A stretch of DNA of 64,000 bases, taken from assembly GCA_017480495.1 (NCBI GenBank), contig JAFVAQ010000026.1, positions 1-64,000 of the forward strand, read 5' to 3'. This DNA comes from Eubacterium sp. Its GTDB lineage: Bacteria > Bacillota > Clostridia > Lachnospirales > Lachnospiraceae. Under the pieces are notes generated by a model. The model was not told the DNA's origin and searched no databases. It worked only from the letters and a program-made list of their open reading frames with translations. Shown here in pieces: positions 9,311 through 17,343 of the stretch. The translations under genes were made by a program, and so were the position numbers. Each line of letters starts with the position of its first letter. The first letter of the stretch is position 1.

Positions 9311-9988
9311 TCAAACGCCTCTGGCGTTAGGGTCCCATATAAACTTATGCTGTTGCAATTGATGTGTGACACCATTCATTTTATGCTCCAGCATATATTC
9401 AACTATTTCGCGTGGTGTGATCTTACCAAACACAGCACTTAGATATACTGCGCATCTATCTATCAGATCATACTTCTCAATTATCTCACGTGCCTTATCT
9501 AGGTCAGCCTTATCACCAACTACAAACTTTACTGTATCGTAGCTTCTTAGCACATCATAATTTTCCATCACCATGAAGCTCTCCATGCCACTGCTTGGAC
9601 ACTTATAGTCAAGTGTTATGCTTAGCTCATCCTTTATAGAAAGCCTTGCAGCGGTATCCAGCAAAGGTCTTATATCTACCGCTCCATTTGTCTCGATTTC
9701 CACTCTATGATTATGACCTATCAGCTCTATTATCAGTTCCTCTACCCCTTCTGAAAGGAGAGGCTCGCCTCCTGTTAGAGTTACATTTTTAATTCCGGTC
9801 TGTTCTACATATGCTATTATCTCGTCTAGGCTCATCTCTTTATGTGGTGCAGCCATGCTGATAGCCCACGCTGTATCGCAATATGTACAGCTAAGATTAC
9901 AGCCCACGAATCTGACAAATACAGCAAGCTCACCCGCTAGTCTGCTCTCACCATTTATACTTGTAAAAATCTCAGCTACTTTATACAT
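9311..9988 (-). CDS. queE: 7-carboxy-7-deazaguanine synthase QueE (radical SAM)
   Basis: 225 aa from the ATG at 9988; a GTG four codons upstream is also possible. Both overlap the end of queD. The radical SAM cluster CNLSCTYC (CX3CX2C, about residues 30-37) binds the 4Fe-4S cluster, and TLTGGEPLL is the SAM-binding GGE motif. It rearranges 6-carboxytetrahydropterin to 7-carboxy-7-deazaguanine. The oxygen-sensitive cluster is no burden in an anaerobe. Operon position between queD and folE supports the call. Confidence 0.96.
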   Translation of the reverse strand: MYKVAEIFTSINGESRLAGELAVFVRFVGCNLSCTYCDTAWAISMAAPHKEMSLDEIIAYVEQTGIKNVTLTGGEPLLSEGVEELIIELIGHNHRVEIETNGAVDIRPLLDTAARLSIKDELSITLDYKCPSSGMESFMVMENYDVLRSYDTVKFVVGDKADLDKAREIIEKYDLIDRCAVYLSAVFGKITPREIVEYMLEHKMNGVTHQLQQHKFIWDPNARGV

Positions 9989-10400
9989 AGTATTCTGCAC
10001 AGTTTTCCGGAGTCTCGTATACTCTTGCTCGGATAACGTGGTATCCCTTCTTAGACATTATCTCATAGAAATACTTAGCTAGATTTTCTGCAGTTGGTCT
10101 AAAGTCCAGCTCTACCATAGTGAAGCCCTCTTCCTTCATAGCTTCCACTGTAGTACTCTTAAGACTTCCTTTTTCCAAAATAAGAGTGTGATCCAGCTTA
10201 TGAGTTTCTTCCCTCAGATCATCCTTAAGTTTTCCAAAATCCACAACCATTCCACTGTAAGGTCCTTCCTCCAGAACAGTCTCGGAGCCGACCTCTATAG
10301 ACACTATCCATCTATGACCGTGAATATTTGCACATTTTCCATCATACCCCTTAAGGAAATGAGCACTATCAAACTCTGATTTTGTTTTTAATACATACAT
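9981..10400 (-). CDS. queD: 6-carboxytetrahydropterin synthase QueD
   Basis: 139 aa. Zinc ligands His14, His27 and His29 lie in FDSAHFLKGYDGKCANIHGH, with the catalytic Cys23 between them, and the KLDHTLIL block is present. It converts dihydroneopterin triphosphate to 6-carboxytetrahydropterin. It is the first gene after the preQ1-I riboswitch leader. The ribosome binding site AAAGGAG lies a few nt before ATG. Confidence 0.96.
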   Translation of the reverse strand: MYVLKTKSEFDSAHFLKGYDGKCANIHGHRWIVSIEVGSETVLEEGPYSGMVVDFGKLKDDLREETHKLDHTLILEKGSLKSTTVEAMKEEGFTMVELDFRPTAENLAKYFYEIMSKKGYHVIRARVYETPENCAEYYV

Positions 10401-10440
10401 TATTTTCTCCTTTGCTACATTTCACATCCTGTTTTCTAGA

Positions 10441-10489
10441 GAAAACAAAAATGGAGATAGTATTCGCCCATTTACGCACCATCTCCATT
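10441..10489 (-). terminator. Intrinsic terminator of the preQ1 riboswitch expression platform
   Basis: On the minus strand AATGGAGAT (10481-10489) pairs with ATCTCCATT (10450-10458) across a large loop, then TTTTGTTTTC follows. Its 5' arm overlaps the GATGGTGC segment (10476-10483) that can pair with the aptamer loop, giving a terminator/anti-terminator choice upstream of queD. Confidence 0.75.
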
Positions 10490-10510
10490 AACATGCTACC
10501 CATGTAACGG

Positions 10511-10550
10511 CCCTAGTTTTGATAAAGTAGGATGGTGCCAACGAACTACT
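10511..10550 (-). promoter_or_regulatory. preQ1-I riboswitch aptamer
   Basis: On the minus strand a 5-bp stem AGTAG/CTACT (10546-10550 with 10526-10530) closes a 15-nt loop beginning TTC and containing GGCACC. It is followed by the A-rich tail TTATCAAAACTAGGG. This matches the class I preQ1 aptamer plan known from the B. subtilis queC leader (stem, loop starting UUC, tail AAAACUAAGG that forms the H-type pseudoknot). The tail CTAG can pair with TTGG in the loop. Its position upstream of queD-queE-folE-queC is exactly the known context. Expected logic: preQ1 bound, terminator on, genes off. Confidence 0.85.
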
Positions 10551-10589
10551 ATTATTTATTTTTTATACAATGCAATGATTATTTCAAGC

Positions 10590-12077
10590 CTATATTCCAA
10601 GGAACTTCTTGACTACTGCTTCCATCTCTTCCTTGTCGCATACTGTGTCATGAACAACTGGTGCAGTTCTTATCTCCTCAACAGCCTGAGGAATCTTAAC
10701 CTGTGATACCTTCTCAAGCTCATCTACAAGCTCAAAGTCTTCCTTTGAATCAAGAGTTGGATCAATAGCCGTCATAACACTTCTAGTAAACTTGTATGGA
10801 CTTGCTGTAGAAGCAATAATTGTTGGAAGAGTATCGCCTGTTTCTTCCTTGTACTTATCATATACTGCAACTGCAACTGAAGTATGTGTATCAAGTACAT
10901 ATCCATCTTCATCATAAACCTTACGGATAGTATCTGATACTTCCTCTGTTGTAGCATAGTTACCGTAGAACTGATACAGATTCTTCTTCATTTCATCTGT
11001 GATCTCATACTTACCGGTCTCAGAGAGACTCTTCATAAGCTCTGCATTCTTTGTTGCATCATTTCCAGCTATTCTATAGATAAGTCTCTCAAGGTTACTT
11101 GAAATAAGGATATCCATAGATGGTGAAGTTGTAAGAATGAAATCACGATTTCTATCATATTCACCTGTTGTGAAGAAATCATACAGAACCTTATTGTCAT
11201 TTGATGCGCAAATGAACTTATTAACAGGAAGTCCCATTAGTGATGCATAGTAAGCTGCAAGGATATTTCCGAAGTTACCTGTTGGAACAACAACATTTAT
11301 CTTGTCTCCTGCCTTGATTGTTCCAGCAGCAACAAGTCTTGTATAAGAATATACATAGTAAACCATCTGAGGAACAAGTCTACCAATATTGATAGAATTT
11401 GCAGATGAGAACTGGAAGCCATTAGCTGCAAGTTCCTCAGCAAGAGCCTTGTCAGAGAACATCTTCTTAACTCCTGTCTGTGCGTCATCGAAGTTACCTG
11501 TGATACCAGCCACAAATGTATTCTTGCCCTTTTCTGTAACCATCTGCTTTTCCTGAATAGGACTAACCCCGTTCTTAGGATAGAATACTGCTATTCTAGT
11601 TCCAGGAACATCAGCAAAGCCTGCCAGCGCAGCCTTTCCTGTATCTCCTGATGTAGCTGTAAGTATAACTATCTCATTATTTATATTATTCTTCTTAGCT
11701 GCTGTAGTTAAAAGATATGGAAGAATTGAAAGTGCCATATCCTTAAATGCTATAGTTTTTCCATGGAACAGCTCTAAGATATAAGCTCCATGATGATACT
11801 TAACAGGTGCGATAAGCTCTGTATCAAACTTGCTATCATAAGCACCATTTATACAATATTTAAGCTCTTCCTCTGTGAAGTCTGTAAGCATGCGGCTCAT
11901 AACCTCGTAGGCTACGCCCTTATAATCCATCTCTGCCAATGTTTCAAAAGGAACATCCAGCGCAGGAATCTCATCAGGAACAAAGAGTCCGCCTTCCTCA
12001 GCTAAGCCCTTAAGTATAGCTTCACTAGCCGTTGCTGTTTCATTTTCATTTCTAGTACTTCTGTAAAGAAAACCCAT
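10590..12077 (-). CDS. thrC: Threonine synthase ThrC
   Basis: 495 aa from the ATG at 12077 (MGFLYRST...), which fits the usual long-form threonine synthase; the open frame extends 56 codons further but that part overlaps the upstream gene and has no family similarity. Key blocks: ARNEN-like YRSTRNENETATAS start, IAFKDMALS with the PLP lysine, and ILTATSGDTGKAALAGF for phosphate binding. It converts O-phosphohomoserine to threonine. It follows the 3D-domain gene by 22 bp and is probably on the same transcript. The next downstream element is the preQ1 leader with its own promoter. Confidence 0.95.
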   Translation of the reverse strand: MGFLYRSTRNENETATASEAILKGLAEEGGLFVPDEIPALDVPFETLAEMDYKGVAYEVMSRMLTDFTEEELKYCINGAYDSKFDTELIAPVKYHHGAYILELFHGKTIAFKDMALSILPYLLTTAAKKNNINNEIVILTATSGDTGKAALAGFADVPGTRIAVFYPKNGVSPIQEKQMVTEKGKNTFVAGITGNFDDAQTGVKKMFSDKALAEELAANGFQFSSANSINIGRLVPQMVYYVYSYTRLVAAGTIKAGDKINVVVPTGNFGNILAAYYASLMGLPVNKFICASNDNKVLYDFFTTGEYDRNRDFILTTSPSMDILISSNLERLIYRIAGNDATKNAELMKSLSETGKYEITDEMKKNLYQFYGNYATTEEVSDTIRKVYDEDGYVLDTHTSVAVAVYDKYKEETGDTLPTIIASTASPYKFTRSVMTAIDPTLDSKEDFELVDELEKVSQVKIPQAVEEIRTAPVVHDTVCDKEEMEAVVKKFLGI

Positions 12078-12099
12078 ATAACTATCTCGCTTTCTATAA

Positions 12100-12984
12100 T
12101 TATTCCCCACCCTCTTCATTACTATCAGAGGAGCTGTCACTGCTGCTGTCGGAGCTACTTGAACTAGCCTCGCCAGTATAGAGATATACATCTGCATACT
12201 GTCTACCAAAAGCAAGTGCCTCTGCATGAGTATTAAAGAATACATCTATATGATTACCCTGTATTGCACCACCACGGTCCTCAACAGTGTAAACCTGTCC
12301 ATTTATTACAAGCTGTGTACCGAAGGCATATCTACGGTCTGCAGCGATTGTATGATTTGAAGTAGCCAGACTACCACTAGCTGTTATACCATTTGTCTTA
12401 CCACAGCAGATAGCACATGGACAATAACCTGTCAGCAGGAACTGTCCCTGATAAGAACCATTTGAACTGGTAAATACAGCTGAGCCAACACCTGAATTAC
12501 CAAAGGAGGCATTAGGAGTAAAGGAAACGGAAATGTTATCATTAACCTCTTTGATTTGGTTAACCTTGTACTTTTCATTTCTATCCTTAGCGTAGTCGCC
12601 GGCGGTTCCTCTTGTATTACTAGCAAGAAGAGCCTCCAGGGCCGCCTTATCCTTCTGCTGCTGTTCGGTCAGCTTCTTATTACCACTATAAGCACCCACT
12701 GAATCTCTGATGCCCTGACTATTCTCAGCCCTCTTTGCCGCCTTTGAATCAGCAATGGTTGTATAGGCTATCTTATCATACCTAGGTGCCATAACCGGTT
12801 CATCATAAAGTGGCGTGATGGCTATCAGTCTTCCCATTTCGTCAGTGCGGGTAGTATTTCTTTCTATAACTGTAGCAAGACACGCGATAAGTAGCGCCGC
12901 TACAACTATAACGGAACCAATAGTTTTGAGATTTTCACTAAATACTTTTTTGAGCTTATTTAGTTTCTTCTTCAATACATTCAT
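12100..12984 (-). CDS. Membrane-anchored 3D (Asp-Asp-Asp) domain protein
   Basis: About 294 aa. One N-terminal membrane helix (about residues 22-43), a spacer, then a C-terminal 3D domain: GYCPCAICCGK, NHTIAADRRYAFGTQLVING, VEDRGGAIQGNHIDVFF, where the conserved aspartates of the double-psi beta-barrel are seen. Such domains act on peptidoglycan (lytic transglycosylase-like) or resemble resuscitation factors. The tail is Ser/Asp/Glu rich. The start is uncertain: a promoter at 13008-13036 rules out upstream starts; GGGAG abuts this ATG, so TTG at 12975, 9 nt past GGGAG, may be the true start. Confidence 0.85.
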   Translation of the reverse strand: MNVLKKKLNKLKKVFSENLKTIGSVIVVAALLIACLATVIERNTTRTDEMGRLIAITPLYDEPVMAPRYDKIAYTTIADSKAAKRAENSQGIRDSVGAYSGNKKLTEQQQKDKAALEALLASNTRGTAGDYAKDRNEKYKVNQIKEVNDNISVSFTPNASFGNSGVGSAVFTSSNGSYQGQFLLTGYCPCAICCGKTNGITASGSLATSNHTIAADRRYAFGTQLVINGQVYTVEDRGGAIQGNHIDVFFNTHAEALAFGRQYADVYLYTGEASSSSSDSSSDSSSDSNEEGGE

Positions 12985-13007
12985 CTCCCGAATAACAGAT
13001 ATTTGCA

Positions 13008-13036
13008 ACTATAACACTAGAGCTAATTTAGGTCAA
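13008..13036 (-). promoter_or_regulatory. SigA-type promoter for the 3D-domain gene and thrC
   Basis: TTGACC, 17-bp spacer, TATAGT on the minus strand, predicting transcription from about 13000 and a leader of only about 16-25 nt. Confidence 0.8.
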
Positions 13037-13071
13037 GGTTTCGGCATAAGATTTAACATACTATACATATT

Positions 13072-14085
13072 TTATATTTCTATCGTTCCAAGCTTACTCA
13101 CTACGTCTATCAGCTCTTCAGCCTTCTCTATTTCGCATACTCTTCTTCTAAGCTTTGCGCTGTTGTAAATACCTTCCGTATACCAGGCAACGTGCTTTCT
13201 CATTTCTCTAACACCTATATATTCGCCCTTCTGCTCTAGCATTAGATCAATATGTCTAAGCATCATATCTCTTACCTCGTCCAGCTCCGGTCTTGCCGGC
13301 ACCTGATCCAGTCCCTTTTCCAGTCCGGCCTTTATCTCTCTAAATATCCACGGATTACCCTTCGCCGCTCTAGCAACCATCACGCTGTCGCAGCCGGTTT
13401 CTTCCTTCATTCGAAGCACATCCTCAGCTGAACGTATATCTCCATTTCCTATAACCGGAATACTGACCGCTTCCTTAACCTGTTTTATTATAGACCAGTC
13501 TGCCTTTCCACTATAATACTGTTCTCTTGTTCTGGCATGAACTGCCACTGCAGCAGCTCCCCCATCCTCTGCAGCCTGTGCAACCTCCGGAGCATTTAAG
13601 GTGTCCTGACTGAAGCCTGCACGCATCTTGACTGTAACAGGAACAGCTTTTATTCCCTCTTCCTTTGAAGCATACTCCTTTATAGCGTCTACGATTGCCC
13701 TAACTATTTTTTCAACCAGCTCAGGTTTCTTCATCAGGGCGGAGCCTTCACCATTATTAACTATCTTCGGAACCGGGCAACCCATATTGATATCTATGAA
13801 ATCATAGCCTCTATCCAGCAGCTTCACTGTTTCCCCAGCCATTATCTCCGGTTCACTTCCAAAGAGCTGAAGTCCTACAGGCTTTTCTCTCTCGTCCGTT
13901 GCGAGCAGGATATCTGTTTTAGGGCTTCCATAATATAATCCTTTCGCAGATACCATTTCCGTAACCATCACGTCCGCTCCCTGTTCCTTGCAAAGAATGC
14001 GAAAAGGCAGGTCTGTCACGCCTGCCATTGGTCCTAAGAATATTTTATTGTTAAATAAATCGTTATACATATTACTGCTTGTCAT
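13072..14085 (-). CDS. dusB: tRNA-dihydrouridine synthase DusB
   Basis: 337 aa TIM-barrel flavoprotein. FMN-binding [12 protein letters not shown], catalytic Cys103 in [11 protein letters not shown], and [14 protein letters not shown] near the phosphate site are diagnostic of DusB. It reduces uridine to dihydrouridine in the D loop of tRNAs using NADPH. The start overlaps the end of coaX by 14 bp. It is the last gene of the lysine-riboswitch operon. No clear hairpin terminator follows; the next promoter lies about 35 bp downstream. Confidence 0.95.
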   Translation of the reverse strand: MTSSNMYNDLFNNKIFLGPMAGVTDLPFRILCKEQGADVMVTEMVSAKGLYYGSPKTDILLATDEREKPVGLQLFGSEPEIMAGETVKLLDRGYDFIDINMGCPVPKIVNNGEGSALMKKPELVEKIVRAIVDAIKEYASKEEGIKAVPVTVKMRAGFSQDTLNAPEVAQAAEDGGAAAVAVHARTREQYYSGKADWSIIKQVKEAVSIPVIGNGDIRSAEDVLRMKEETGCDSVMVARAAKGNPWIFREIKAGLEKGLDQVPARPELDEVRDMMLRHIDLMLEQKGEYIGVREMRKHVAWYTEGIYNSAKLRRRVCEIEKAEELIDVVSKLGTIEI

Positions 14086-14836
14086 AAATTATTCTGAGTC
14101 CGTGAAGGGTTAGCTCAGGATTATATATATCTATTTCGTCTGTTGCTTCTGAAATCATTTTACCAAGACCACCAGTTGCAACAACCTTGATATTTGAAAG
14201 ACCTGATTCCTTCTTCATAGTTTTAACTATATATTCTGTCTGTCCTATGTATCCATAGTAGATACCCGCCTGCATGCTCGAAACTGTATCCTTGCCAAGT
14301 ACTGTATCAACCTTCTTAATCTCAACCTCCGGCAGCTTAGCTGTTCCAGTCCAGAGAGCATTTGCCGCAAGTCTTATACCAGGAGATGTAACACCTGCTG
14401 CAAATGTACCATCCTCAAGAACCAGATCATGCGTAGTAGCTGTTCCAAAATCAACTACTATAACCGGTCCACCATACAACTCATAAGCTGCAACTGCATC
14501 TACAAGTCTGTCTGCACCTAATTCCTTTGGATTTGGAATAGCAAGTCTGATTCCGGACTTGATACCAGGTGCAACTATCAGTGGATTTACATCAAAATAC
14601 TTGATTATAGAACTTGTAAGTGAATGCATTATATTTGGAACAACTGATGATATGATGACCGCATCTATCTTCGCTTCAGGTCCCACATTTATATCGAGCC
14701 ATTGTCTGAGGAAGACACCGTATTCATCAGAGGTTCTGGATGTTTGTGTTATCATACGAAACTGTTTGATGAGCTTCTCTCCGTCAAACAGTCCAACTGT
14801 AATATTTGTATTTCCAACATCAATTGCAAATAACAT
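14072..14836 (-). CDS. coaX: Type III pantothenate kinase CoaX
   Basis: 254 aa, normal length. ASKHA-fold signatures: [17 protein letters not shown] (phosphate 1), [29 protein letters not shown] (phosphate 2/catalytic region) and [10 protein letters not shown] near the C-terminus. It phosphorylates pantothenate, the first step of coenzyme A synthesis; type III enzymes are not feedback inhibited by CoA. It lies in the dapA-dapB-hypothetical-coaX-dusB operon and may therefore respond to lysine through readthrough of the upstream riboswitch. Confidence 0.96.
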   Translation of the reverse strand: MLFAIDVGNTNITVGLFDGEKLIKQFRMITQTSRTSDEYGVFLRQWLDINVGPEAKIDAVIISSVVPNIMHSLTSSIIKYFDVNPLIVAPGIKSGIRLAIPNPKELGADRLVDAVAAYELYGGPVIVVDFGTATTHDLVLEDGTFAAGVTSPGIRLAANALWTGTAKLPEVEIKKVDTVLGKDTVSSMQAGIYYGYIGQTEYIVKTMKKESGLSNIKVVATGGLGKMISEATDEIDIYNPELTLHGLRIIYDKQ

Positions 14837-14865
14837 GTGTTTTATTCTCCTTGGGTAAATCCCTC

Positions 14866-14893
14866 ACTCCCTCTGGTCGTTCAGGATGACAAT
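14866..14893. repeat. Copy of dispersed GTCATYCTGA-type intergenic repeat
   Basis: Minus-strand reading GTCATCCTGAACGACCAGAG followed by GGGAGTGAGGGAT matches the widespread GTCATTCTGAgcgaagcgaAGAATC type of intergenic repeat. Related copies are at 16082-16111 and 32840-32870, with a degenerate one near 20207. Only pattern similarity supports the grouping. Confidence 0.45.
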
Positions 14894-14896
14894 CTA

Positions 14897-15238
14897 CTAT
14901 TCTTTGTTAACAGCACCAGGGTTCATCATGATCATTAGTTCATAATATTCTTCCAGTTGTTCAAAAAGCTCTCTCTTCTCGTTTCTCAGCTGGTTGACCT
15001 TAAGTCCACTGCCGATCTCATCATAAAGAAAATCATTTTCCTCATGATCTGTCGCTATAGAGAGACCGCCTTCATCATCATAGTATAGGAATATCTCTCC
15101 ACCTATTTCTTCTGTAAAGATTACGAGAGCTATCTGAAGCTCATCCTTAATCTTCTGAGGAAGGTTTGAATATTTAGGATTGAAGTAGAACTTCTTAGTG
15201 TACTTTGAAGCACTACATAGAATCTGTTCCTCTGTCAT
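14897..15238 (-). CDS. Conserved hypothetical protein (DUF6145-like, Lachnospiraceae type)
   Basis: 113 aa, acidic, soluble, no signal peptide or TM segment. Features are YTKKFYFNPKYSNLPQKIKDELQ near residue 13-35, an EIGGEIFLYYDDEGGLSI strand-rich segment and a C-terminal helical ELFEQLEEYYELMIMM. I recall small proteins of this kind as a family largely limited to Lachnospiraceae, with no known role. It sits between dapB and coaX under the lysine riboswitch. Confidence 0.75.
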   Translation of the reverse strand: MTEEQILCSASKYTKKFYFNPKYSNLPQKIKDELQIALVIFTEEIGGEIFLYYDDEGGLSIATDHEENDFLYDEIGSGLKVNQLRNEKRELFEQLEEYYELMIMMNPGAVNKE

Positions 15239-15284
15239 CTATATACTCCTTAGTCTGTTACCGATATGTATCCGGACAAAAGTC

Positions 15285-16061
15285 TTACTTAGCAACTGTC
15301 AACTGTTCTGCAATGACATCCTTCATATCATAACGTCCTGCCGGCTTTCCTGCCAGGAACTTAGCTGCACTGATAGCTCCATTTCCGAAAACAGCTCTGG
15401 AATAAACTGTATGCTTTATCTCTATAACTTCATCAGGACCAGCGAAGATAACATCATGGATTCCAGGAATAGAACCAGCTCTAACAGCAGATATTCCTAT
15501 TTCCTTTGCATCTCTCTTCTCTCTCTTCTGACTTCTATCATAGATATATTCATACTTACCTTCTGCCGCTTCATTTATAGCGTCTGCAAGCGCAAGTGCT
15601 GTTCCTGAAGGAGCATCCAGTTTGTTATGATGATGCTGCTCAACTATCTCAATATCGAATCCTGCGCCTCCGAAAACAGTTGTTGCTGTTTTTAGGAGTT
15701 CCATAATGGTATTGATACCAAGGCTCATATTTGCAGATTTAAGTATAGCAACCTTCTTGCTGGCTTCTTCTATATCCGCTAGCTGTTCCTCAGAATATCC
15801 TGTAGTACATAGAACTACAGGAACCTGCTTCGTGATAGAATACTCCAGTGTATCACTTAAAGTACTTGGATTTGAGAAGTCGATAATAGCATCTGCTTCC
15901 TCTTTAACGTCTGCGATACTTTTATATACAGGGTAGCCAAGTGTACCATCGTCGAAAACATCAACTCCGGCAACTATCTCAGCACCCTCGGTGTCTTTAA
16001 CTAATCCGGTAATCATACGGCCCATACGACCGCTACAACCGCTCATTATTATTCTTGTCAT
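15285..16061 (-). CDS. dapB: 4-hydroxy-tetrahydrodipicolinate reductase DapB
   Basis: 258 aa, usual length. NAD(P)-binding GCSGRMGR is at residues 8-15; the catalytic block EIVEQHHHNKLDAPSGTAL carries the HH and the lysine; FGNGAISAAKFLAGKPAGRYDM closes the protein. It reduces the DapA product in the lysine/meso-diaminopimelate pathway, feeding peptidoglycan as well. It follows dapA by 46 bp, a gap that contains a dispersed repeat copy. Confidence 0.97.
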   Translation of the reverse strand: MTRIIMSGCSGRMGRMITGLVKDTEGAEIVAGVDVFDDGTLGYPVYKSIADVKEEADAIIDFSNPSTLSDTLEYSITKQVPVVLCTTGYSEEQLADIEEASKKVAILKSANMSLGINTIMELLKTATTVFGGAGFDIEIVEQHHHNKLDAPSGTALALADAINEAAEGKYEYIYDRSQKREKRDAKEIGISAVRAGSIPGIHDVIFAGPDEVIEIKHTVYSRAVFGNGAISAAKFLAGKPAGRYDMKDVIAEQLTVAK

Positions 16062-16081
16062 TTCCTTTTCCTCGCTATAAG

Positions 16082-16111
16082 ATTCTTAACTTCGTTCAGA
16101 ATGACATTTAG
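16082..16111. repeat. Copy of dispersed GTCATTCTGA-type intergenic repeat
   Basis: Between dapB and dapA the minus strand reads GTCATTCTGAACGAAG then TTAAGAATCTTA, the best match in the window to the widespread GTCATTCTGA...AGAATC repeat. Confidence 0.5.
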
Positions 16112-16995
16112 AACTTTATACCATAATCTCTCATAGTCTTTTCGAGATATGCAGTATGCTCTGGCTCCATCTCTGTAAGTGGAAGTCTAACCACCCCATT
16201 TGTCATACCCATAAGCTCTGTAGCCTTCTTAACTGGAATAGGATTAACCTCGCAGAAAAGAGCCTTGCAAAGCTCAATAGCCTTCAGCTGAAGTGCGCGA
16301 GCTCCCTCGATATCTCCCTCGAAGAACTTCTGGCACAGGTCATGTGTATCATCAGGAATGATATTTGCTGTTACAGAGATTACACCGATTCCGCCGAGGG
16401 ACATAAGTGGAAGAATCTGATCATCATTTCCTGAATAAATGTCGATGCATCCATTAGCAAGTGCAGCAAGCTCTGCAACCTGTGAAATATTTCCTGATGC
16501 TTCCTTAATAGCTACGATATTATCAACTTCCTTAGCTATCTTAACAGCTGTTGCTGGAAGAATGTTACAACCTGTTCTACTTGGAACATTGTACATGATT
16601 ATAGGAAGATCTGTTGACTCAGCAACCTTAGTATAGTGCTGAACAAGTCCACCCTGTGTACACTTGTTATAGTAAGGAGTAACTATGAGAAGTCCATCAA
16701 CTCCACACTTCTCTGACTCCTGTGATATCTCGATAGCTGTGTTTGTATCATTTGATCCTGCTCCGGCAATTACTGGTATACGACCATTTGCCTGCTCAGC
16801 TACTACACTGATACTCTCAAGATGTTCTTCAACTGATTGTGTTGCAGATTCGCCTGTTGTACCACAAACTATGATAGCATCAGTCTTATGCTCTACATGA
16901 AAATCAACCAGTCGTCTTAGTCCTTCATAATCTACATCACCATTCTGAAGAAATGGTGTAACGAGTGCAACACCCGAACCCTTAAATATAGCCAT
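16108..16995 (-). CDS. dapA: 4-hydroxy-tetrahydrodipicolinate synthase DapA
   Basis: 295 aa TIM-barrel aldolase. GVALVTPF start, CGTTGES phosphate/pyruvate site, MYNVPSRTG with the catalytic tyrosine, and VAIKEASG with the Schiff-base lysine are all present. It condenses pyruvate with aspartate semialdehyde, the committed step to lysine and diaminopimelate. It is the first gene after the lysine riboswitch, with a GGAGG ribosome binding site, so it is controlled by lysine at the transcript level. Confidence 0.97.
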   Translation of the reverse strand: MAIFKGSGVALVTPFLQNGDVDYEGLRRLVDFHVEHKTDAIIVCGTTGESATQSVEEHLESISVVAEQANGRIPVIAGAGSNDTNTAIEISQESEKCGVDGLLIVTPYYNKCTQGGLVQHYTKVAESTDLPIIMYNVPSRTGCNILPATAVKIAKEVDNIVAIKEASGNISQVAELAALANGCIDIYSGNDDQILPLMSLGGIGVISVTANIIPDDTHDLCQKFFEGDIEGARALQLKAIELCKALFCEVNPIPVKKATELMGMTNGVVRLPLTEMEPEHTAYLEKTMRDYGIKF

Positions 16996-17035
16996 AATAC
17001 ATTATCCTCCTTCAATTTAAACAACACTATATTTA

Positions 17036-17072
17036 CAAAGAAAATGGACCAAAACGGAGTTTCGGTCCATAG
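17036..17072 (-). terminator. Lysine riboswitch terminator
   Basis: On the minus strand ATGGACCGAAAC pairs with GTTTTGGTCCAT and is followed by TTTTCTTTG. It directly follows the aptamer and precedes dapA, so it is the expression platform. Confidence 0.85.
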
Positions 17073-17077
17073 ATAAT

Positions 17078-17258
17078 CCTATACCGTAGCACTCCATCCT
17101 GTTATCCGGATGACAGTCCTTGAATTATTCATCCAAGTCCCAGCCCATGAAACTGCGTGGAATTTCATCGCTTCGGCGACTCATCCTTTCACAGATCGTC
17201 TATTGGGCCAGCCCCATCAGAAATGCTACTGATAATCGTCGCGTCCTCTACCTTAGAA
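17078..17258 (-). promoter_or_regulatory. Lysine riboswitch (L box) upstream of dapA
   Basis: The minus strand carries the conserved core in order: AGGTAGAGGACGCGA, ATTATCAGTAG, GATGAGTCGCCGAAGCGATG, GGGCTGGGACTT, CTGTCATCCGGATAACAGGATGGAGTGCTACGG. These are the hallmark blocks of the lysine aptamer (five-helix junction). With the terminator at 17036-17072 it should stop transcription when lysine is bound. It fills the 348-base gap between dapA and the amidase gene together with its promoter. Confidence 0.97.
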
Positions 17259-17259
17259 G

Positions 17260-17288
17260 ACTATAACACTATACAGAAGGGGTGTCAA
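17260..17288 (-). promoter_or_regulatory. SigA-type promoter of the lysine-riboswitch dap operon
   Basis: Consensus TTGACA, 17-bp spacer, TATAGT on the minus strand, placing the transcript start right at the first base of the aptamer. Confidence 0.92.
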
Positions 17289-17343
17289 GCTATCGCTCTT
17301 TTGTTATGCAAAACGTATTGTTTTTTTATACCTAATAAGTAAT

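Noticed and set aside
12078-12245. N-terminal extension of thrC by 56 codons
   Set aside because: It overlaps the 3D-domain gene in another frame and shows no threonine synthase similarity; MGFLYRST at 12077 is the family start.
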